A stretch of 12,360 nt of DNA from NCBI GenBank assembly GCA_018296165.2, contig JACKQL020000296.1:1-12360 (forward strand), written 5' to 3'. Numbering within the stretch: position 1 is the stretch's first letter; each line of letters starts with the position of its first letter. The notes beneath the pieces were generated by a model. The model was not told the DNA's origin. It worked only from the letters and a program-made list of their open reading frames with translations, and ran no database searches. Origin of the DNA: Termitomyces sp. T153. Taxonomy: Eukaryota > Basidiomycota > Agaricomycetes > Agaricales > Lyophyllaceae. The translations under genes were made by a program, and so were the position numbers. Positions 7,932-12,360 of this stretch are shown here, one piece after another.

Positions 7932-9627
7932 TCACTCTCCCTCCTCCTCTGACCCTAACCCTGCTGCCCTTCCCACCATGAACACCTCCAACTGTGCCAC
8001 TACCGCCGCCAGAACCTCGGGTTGCCCGGGGAGTGGTTTCCCCACGTCCGTCGCTATCTCCCACCACGCCCCGGGATCTGCCGTCGCCCTCCGCCAATGC
8101 CCTGCCAACAGACACCCCATCTGTGTAACCCCTTGACCCAACTCCAGTGGAAGGTCCCCAGGCATCCTTGCCAACCCATCGTGGATGGACTCCAGCGCTG
8201 CCGACGCTCCGTCGAGAAGGATGCAATGCTCCCTGGCCCAGTCTGTGGAACCTGAATCAGCGCTTAGAAGAAGAAAGCGGGGAAACCACTCACGAAGCAC
8301 TTCCCGCTGGCCCGAGGCCGCCTCGTTGGCGAGCCATTCCTCCCGCCGCCGCGCCCTCTCCGCCGCTGCCTGGACTTCTCCCGCGCTGGAACCCTGCTGG
8401 GTCTCCTGCACCCCTGAGCCTCCTGCCTGCTGCGTCGCCACCTCTGCCGCCTCTGCCCACACCTGCAAATGCACCGTCTGCACCTCCAACTCCTGCAGAT
8501 GAGATAATCGCTCCACAGCAGTCCCGACGGCAATGTCCTTGTCCTTCCACGCCAGGTCCTGTTCCCTCCGAACCCCATCCAACTCCCGTCGAGCCCCATC
8601 CCTCTCCTCCCGTACCCCCTGAATCTCCTCCTCGCATACGACTAACAAATATTCCAAGCCCTCTACCCAACGCCACAGATAGGCCTCCGCAACTGACTAT
8701 GACCTATCTGCAGACTGCTCAATGGGGGCTCTGGACATAGGGGAGTACACTGCAGAACCAGGGGGGCCCCCCATTACCTGCTCACCCTGCGCCCACTTAC
8801 TGGAACCTGCCTCGGGTGAAGAGGACGCTCTCCGTTTCCCTTTCTCCTGCATGGAAGGGGCCCCCTCCCTCTGTCCACCCCACGATGGGCCCACCTTCAT
8901 GACAGGCATGCTAACCCATTCCCCTTCCCCAGCCCCGGAGCCCCTCCCCGACACCCTGCCCTTCCGCCCTTCCTCCAGCTGCGCTGCAACCCAACCTTGA
9001 TCCCACCCTTGCTCCGCCGTGACGCAAACAGCCTGCCAACTCAGGGTGACGGAGCACTTCTCATGCCGCAAACGGCACGGAAGACACACTGACGTGTCCC
9101 GCTATACCCCCGATGCAGGCTCCTCAAACTCACACTGCTCCCCTTGTCGGGTACAAGATGCACACTGCAGGGGCATGTTGGTCTGGGAAACATGAAGCTA
9201 AGTGGCCACTCACTGGGGCTGCCGCCTAACACCACTCAAGGGTGGGGGGACCCCTCGCCTGACCCACCGCCTCGGCAAACTGCTCCAGCGTCACCTCCAC
9301 CTGTACCACCCTCGAACCCTCTGGGACAAGCTGGACCACCCCCAGGCAAATGCCAGACTTGGAACGCGTAGAAGTGACCACGCCTGCCAGGGGCTGCATC
9401 GCATCCATGCCAGACAGTGGCCCTGAGGGACCAGCCATGGCCGCAGACAACTCTGCATAGGGACAATCAGTGTTCTGGGGTACATGGAACGGACCGCACT
9501 CACGACTACAGTACATTGCCTCGACCCAACAGCGATCTCGGTGACCCTCTGAATCTTCGGAGGACGACGGCTGGGAAGGCGGGGACGGTGACCTAGATGC
9601 TGTGGGAGAATAAGCTGAAGAAGACAT
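7932..9627 (-). pseudogene. Antisense accessory gene: paired-cysteine (zinc-cluster-like) and coiled-coil protein, broken by TAG stops
   Basis: A two-exon gene inside the retrotransposon, opposite to gag-pol. Exon 1 runs from ATG 9627 to 9214, exon 2 from 9164 to TGA 7932, together about 548 codons. The N-terminus is Ser/Pro-rich. The intron is followed at once by CX2CX6C (CASCTRQGEQC), then about 15 residues on by a second CX2CX6C (CLPCRLRHEKC), resembling a Zn2Cys6 cluster with a long linker. A basic stretch (KGKRRASS) follows. About 8630-8470 is rich in Glu, Arg and Leu and looks like a coiled coil. The tail is acidic. No membrane segment is seen. In-frame TAG stops at 9226, 9102 and 8697 break it. 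Similar paired-cysteine proteins are common hypothetical proteins in mushrooms. The role is unknown; DNA or RNA binding is only an inference. Confidence 0.72.
9165..9213 (-). other. Predicted 49-nt intron in the antisense gene
   Basis: On the minus strand it begins GTGAGT and ends CCCCTGCAG, with an ACCAAC possible branch site about 14 nt before the end. Its removal shifts the exon 1 frame exactly into the frame that opens with the first cysteine cluster, at phase 0. The length is typical of basidiomycete introns. Exon 1 carries a TAG at 9228-9226, 12 nt before the donor, which must be a lesion under this model. Confidence 0.65.
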
Positions 9628-9660
9628 TGCAACAAGCTGGTGGACTCCCGGGTGTGTCCA

Positions 9661-9673
9661 CCCCTTTTAATAA
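9661..9673 (-). promoter_or_regulatory. TATA-like element of the antisense gene
   Basis: Read on the minus strand this is TTATTAAAAGGGG, ending 34 bp before ATG 9627. It would place transcription start only a few bases before the ATG. It is the best AT-rich core-promoter candidate in the 213 bp between the antisense ATG and the 3' LTR. No experimental support is available. Confidence 0.45.
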
Positions 9674-9747
9674 CTTAAGAAGGGGCCCCTGACAAATGGC
9701 GGCTGCACCTCAACTTCCTTCCCCACACCGCCGCCGCTTGCTGCGGT

Positions 9748-9765
9748 TTGATCAATATTGATCAA
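9748..9765. promoter_or_regulatory. 18-bp perfect palindrome, possible operator
   Basis: TTGATCAATATTGATCAA is identical to its reverse complement over all 18 bases, and the symmetry ends exactly there. It is AT-rich in otherwise GC-rich sequence, 121 bp upstream of the antisense ATG and about 62 bp before the polypurine tract. A dimeric DNA-binding protein site is a reasonable guess. Confidence 0.5.
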
Positions 9766-9827
9766 CTTTGATTCTCACGCCCTACCAATCCCTGACCCGC
9801 TCCCCGCGTCTTGAGGGTCTCGACACT

Positions 9828-9840
9828 GAAGGGGGGGTGA
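9828..9840 (+). other. Polypurine tract
   Basis: GAAGGGGGGGTGA ends at the base before the 3' LTR. An RNase H-resistant purine run in this position primes plus-strand DNA synthesis. One T interrupts the run near its end. Confidence 0.85.
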
Positions 9841-10241
9841 TGTCATGACCCGCTCCCTAGCTCCCTAGACACTGCTCCCAACCCCTCCTGATTTCCCGTC
9901 TAACTCTCCTGAACCCCGCCCACACTTTTGCGCCCACACTGGACAACTCCGACGCTTCTCCGGCAAACCCTGATGGCAACTCCCTCTCCGTAGCCATCAA
10001 CACCCCCCTGAAACCTTCCCCACCGTTCCTGGCCACGTCATACATCCCCGACCCCCTACCCTAGTTCACCCGACCCATCCCGGAGTGTCACGACGTCCCC
10101 AGAGTGGCCGCGCCCCCAACTGATCCCATCAGAATACCGCCACGGCCCGACCTTGGATTGTACCTGACACCTGTCGACTCCGCACAGCTCTGTCGACCCC
10201 CGCCATCATATCCGCCGCCCTCGGAGGCACCCAGTAGTTGG

Positions 10242-10248
10242 TATATAA
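10242..10248 (+). promoter_or_regulatory. U3 TATA box (3' LTR only)
   Basis: TATATAA lies 32 bp upstream of the 13-mer that pairs with the primer-binding site, a textbook TATA-to-start distance. The equivalent sequence is deleted from the 5' LTR. In its present place it could only drive transcription out of the element into the satellite. Confidence 0.75.
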
Positions 10249-10273
10249 GTCATAGAATAACCCCTTGAACTTT

Positions 10274-10286
10274 AGTCTTGATATTA
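10274..10286 (+). promoter_or_regulatory. Probable transcription start / self-primer sequence, 3' LTR copy
   Basis: AGTCTTGATATTA is identical to 441-453 and complementary to 1005-1017. Full conservation in both LTRs, despite transitions all around it, fits a functional site, though 13 bases are too few to prove constraint. Confidence 0.7.
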
Positions 10287-10815
10287 CATTTACTGGTTTC
10301 CTATGTTTCCTGTTTTTAGGTTTCAAATCTATCTTTTCTCAGTCTCGTCTCGTCTCCGTCCATCTCAACTGTATATATTTCCTTTGTTCCTCTGAAGTTC
10401 CCTTGCTCCCTACATCAGTACAAACTCCGTGCACGCACTACGACCTGAACATTCTTAATGACAACTCCAGACCTCGCTACCCGCTCGGCCCCGGAACCCA
10501 CCAAGCCCCGGTCATCCCCTGTCCAGCTCCGACCCCGCCCCCATCAACCGAGAAGCCTCCGCCTACCCTGCAATCTATTTGTGCGCCCACTAACGAACCC
10601 TGACACCCGCCCTGGGTCAACAACCAGTACCTTCGGTCTTAGACCCCTCCGAATCACTCAGGACTTGCTCGGGCCACTCTCCCTAGGGACCCCCCTTGCA
10701 AGCTTTCTCCACCTCCGCTCCAACTCTGGATGCCTGGTTATAAGCGCAGGACATCGCGCCTGCCTAGTAAGGACTTGCCAGTGTACTGAGCCCCTGTTGT
10801 CAGCGGAACCTGACA

Positions 10816-10820
10816 CATGT
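10816..10820. repeat. Target-site duplication, right copy (CATGT)
   Basis: Directly follows TGACA of the 3' LTR and is followed by GGTCAC as in the intact satellite unit. It differs from the left copy CACGT by one C-to-T change at a CpG. Confidence 0.85.
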
Positions 10821-11099
10821 GGTCACTTCACCATCCAACTTCGGTTAGGTACCAGAGAATTTGTTTTGCATTTTTTTCCGATTTTTCTCATAAGGAAACC
10901 AATGCAAAAGACGTTGATTTATGCAATATCAGAAATTTTCCCACGTGTTTCACTTTTTCGGGGGGTCAGGAACAAAAATTGTCGTGCCAAGTGAGGGCAA
11001 AATTGTAAAGCTTGAGTTAGCAACGGCTGAGAGGCAATTTTCAGCTTACCAGAACCCCGAATTTTGCATCTGAGCATGCCCAGAGTCAAAAAAGGAGGC
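10816..11099 (+). repeat. Satellite unit, right part of the interrupted copy
   Basis: These 284 bases match 11142-11425 with only four differences that I can find, each a C/T difference at a CpG (for example ttcgg/tttgg, tccga/tctga). An inverted repeat, TTTTGCATT at 10864 and AATGCAAAA at 10901, encloses a 28-base spacer. The unit contains short open frames, but these follow the repeat and show no domain. Confidence 0.93.
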
Positions 11100-11425
11100 A
11101 CCAGAGCTCCCTCGTGACCTCGACGCCAATCGACTACAGTGCACGTGGTCACTTCACCATCCAACTTTGGTTAGGTACCAGAGAATTTGTTTTGCATTTT
11201 TTTCTGATTTTTCTCATAAGGAAACCAATGCAAAAGACGTTGATTTATGCAATATCAGAAATTTTCCCACGTGTTTCACTTTTTCGGGGGGTCAGGAACA
11301 AAAATTGTCGTGCCAAGTGAGGGCAAAATTGTAAAGCTTGAGTTAGCAACGGCTGAGAGGCAATTTTCAGCTTACCAGAACCCCGAATTTTGCATCCGAG
11401 CATGCCCAGAGTCAAAAAAGGAGGC
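11100..11425 (+). repeat. Satellite unit, intact 326-bp copy
   Basis: A full repeat unit starting ACCAGAGCTCC. Its first 47 bases equal window positions 1-47 and the remainder equals 10816-11099. It shows the uninterrupted insertion site, CACGT then GGTCAC, at 11142. After GGAGGC at 11425 the match ends, so the array stops here or changes to another sequence. Confidence 0.93.
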
Positions 11426-11595
11426 AAACGTGAAGCTGCACTTTGTCAAGAGGCGGCCAAAGGTGGTGGGAACAGAATTCCAGTGATCCTTCATGTACAT
11501 CAATGAACAAAATGTCAGTTCTGATGATGAAGCCGATGATAAAGGGATTTCCATGAAGAGAAGCATTTGCTCCAGCTTATCATCAAGCATGCTGG
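11426..11595. other. Unassigned spacer between satellite and old gag fragment
   Basis: About 170 bp with balanced composition unlike the GC-rich element. It matches neither the satellite nor the retrotransposon as far as I can see. Short open frames cross it on both strands (for example 11590-11372 minus), but they run into the satellite and carry no motif. It may be unique host sequence or a remnant of another element. Confidence 0.5.
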
Positions 11596-12360
11596 GGTTG
11601 GAGAGTATAGAGTTGTTTGAATCGAATCAGAGTAGCGCTGTGTAATGGTCAAAGGCAATACCCTGCAAATATGATGCAGCAAAGGCTACTCGTGAGCTCT
11701 CAAGCTGGAAAGTGATGAGCTTAGCTAGGAACATAGTTAGACACTGGGTCAGGAAGATGTGCCACTTCTGGGGGTTGTGGCCAGTGAAAGGTTTGGGCTT
11801 TTGAATGTCGAGTTTCCCTTCTCAAGCCAGTGTGTCACAAGTGTTGTCCTGGGTGTTTTGAGTTTGGGGCAGGGGTCCAGCATTGTAGTAGTAATAATAA
11901 TTATTTCTGTTTCCACGCTGGGGGGGGAAGTTGTCCATGGCCAGGCCCCATCCTCCAGGTGGCCACCATTGGGAGGTCCACCACCAGGGGGCTGGTCTGT
12001 GTTGCCTGGGGGAGCCCCTGGGGCCCATTGAGGAGGGGGTCCTCTGGGGGTGGGGGGTTTGAAGTAATTGGTGTCAGCAGGGGGATTGGGCATCAGAGCA
12101 GGTGGGGGGTGAGGGGGGTTAGTGGGGAAAGGGGGTCAGAGTGCCCTGGGGCCTGTGGGCTGTCTTGGAGGGGCTGGGATGTTCTGGCAGGATGGAGGAA
12201 TGTTGGTATGGGGGGTGTGGAGATTGAAGTGGGGAGGTCAGTGGGTATGGTGGTGGGGCTTGACAGAGCTGTGTGGAGTCAACAGGTGTTGGGTGCAATC
12301 AAGAGGGTGGGCTGCAGTGACATTCTGATGGGATCAGCTGGGGATGCGGGCTGCTCTGCA
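11596..12360 (-). pseudogene. Old inverted gag/LTR fragment of a related gypsy element
   Basis: Read on the minus strand it parallels the main element. An LTR U3-like segment (12350 to about 12245, equivalent to 322-415) joins directly to gag sequence equivalent to about 2105-2757. Recognisable blocks are the poly-proline stretch, the asparagine-flanked five tyrosines (about 11906-11892) and the EGKLDIQKPKPFTGH start of the capsid domain, ending at the position of 2757. At least two in-frame stops and a frame change near 11960 break it. Only six CpG remain in 765 bp, so it is much older than the main copy. The left end is abrupt at about 11596; the other end runs off the window. Confidence 0.82.

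Larger units (their letters stand above)
48..10815 (+). mobile_element. Ty3/gypsy chromovirus LTR retrotransposon, full length but decayed
   Basis: A complete element of about 10.8 kb: two LTRs of 957 and 975 bp ending in TGTCA...TGACA, a primer-binding site abutting the 5' LTR, gag, pol in the order protease, RT, RNase H, integrase, chromodomain, a polypurine tract abutting the 3' LTR, and a 5-bp target duplication. RT-before-integrase order plus the chromodomain places it in Ty3/gypsy, chromovirus branch. It also carries a large gene on the opposite strand between pol and the 3' LTR. The LTRs differ by roughly 5 % by eye, nearly all transitions and mostly at CpG, so the insertion is not recent, although methylation-driven decay would inflate its apparent age. 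Multiple stops and frame changes make it non-autonomous. Confidence 0.95.
9841..10815 (+). repeat. 3' long terminal repeat
   Basis: Matches 48-1004 with TGTCA and TGACA ends. It keeps the 39 bp with the TATA box missing from the 5' copy and lacks about 22 bp of pyrimidine-rich sequence found there. U3 is 9841-10273 and R/U5 10274-10815 under the self-priming model. The 358-bp frame from ATG 10458 to the LTR end is open as in the 5' copy, but most differences between the two change amino acids. Confidence 0.95.

Noticed and set aside
8147..8740. 197-codon proline-rich forward frame over the antisense gene
   Set aside because: It is the complement of the minus-strand gene, whose cysteine pairs, coiled coil and intron are more coherent. 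Low-complexity Pro/Ser content is what a shadow of Gly/Glu/Ala-rich coding would give.
48..10815. Classical RIP of the ascomycete kind
   Set aside because: Observed transitions are mostly at CpG, whereas RIP favours CpA and usually leaves TAA/TAG stops and AT-rich sequence; this copy is still GC-rich. The TAG stops in the antisense gene are too few to decide.
10817..11320. Similar 60-70 residue open frames in each satellite unit
   Set aside because: They recur only because the unit repeats, run across the insertion boundary, and show no domain or coding-type substitution pattern (differences are all CpG transitions).
1..12360. CRISPR array, rRNA or tRNA genes, bacterial operon features
   Set aside because: No short regularly spaced repeats, no cloverleaf or rRNA sequence recognised, and the content is a eukaryotic LTR element.

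Overview
The window reads as repeat-rich, probably heterochromatic fungal DNA, most likely from a basidiomycete of the Agaricomycetes type. This rests on a chromodomain-bearing Ty3/gypsy element, a GT-AG intron of about 49 nt in its accessory gene, a cytosine-rich coding strand, and heavy CpG-to-TpG decay of the kind seen in CpG-methylating mushroom genomes. The assignment is inference; no host gene anchors it.

Layout. (1) 1-47 is the end of a satellite unit. (2) 48-10815 is one complete but decayed LTR retrotransposon (chromovirus): 5' LTR 48-1004, self-priming primer-binding site 1005-1017, gag 1037-3547, pol about 3514-7702 (two tandem retropepsin domains, reverse transcriptase, RNase H, integrase, chromodomain), an oppositely oriented accessory gene 9627-7932, polypurine tract 9828-9840, and 3' LTR 9841-10815. 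The LTRs begin TGTCA and end TGACA. The insertion is flanked by CACGT / CATGT, a 5-bp target duplication in which one copy has lost its CpG. (3) 10816-11425 is the rest of the interrupted satellite unit plus one intact unit, period 326 bp. The intact unit shows the empty site. (4) 11426-11595 is unassigned. (5) 11596-12360 is an older, inverted, CpG-poor gag/LTR fragment of a related element, cut by the window edge.

How it would have worked. A TATA box in U3 (intact only in the 3' LTR) places transcription start about 32 bp downstream, at a 13-nt sequence exactly complementary to the site immediately after the 5' LTR. This is the Tf1-type self-priming arrangement rather than tRNA priming. Gag supplies a capsid domain and a CCHC knuckle. 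Pol supplies protease, DNA synthesis and a DD35E integrase with a C-terminal chromodomain, which fits insertion in a satellite. The antisense gene encodes a roughly 550-codon protein with a paired-cysteine cluster and a coiled coil. It has its own TATA-like element and lies downstream of an 18-bp perfect palindrome.

The copy is dead. Gag and pol carry twelve internal stops, eleven of them TGA and mostly readable as CGA decay. There is a one-base frame change inside the first protease domain. The 5' LTR has lost 39 bp including the TATA box. The antisense gene has three TAG stops.

Most notable: the antisense zinc-cluster/coiled-coil gene, the duplicated retropepsin, and the self-priming signal.
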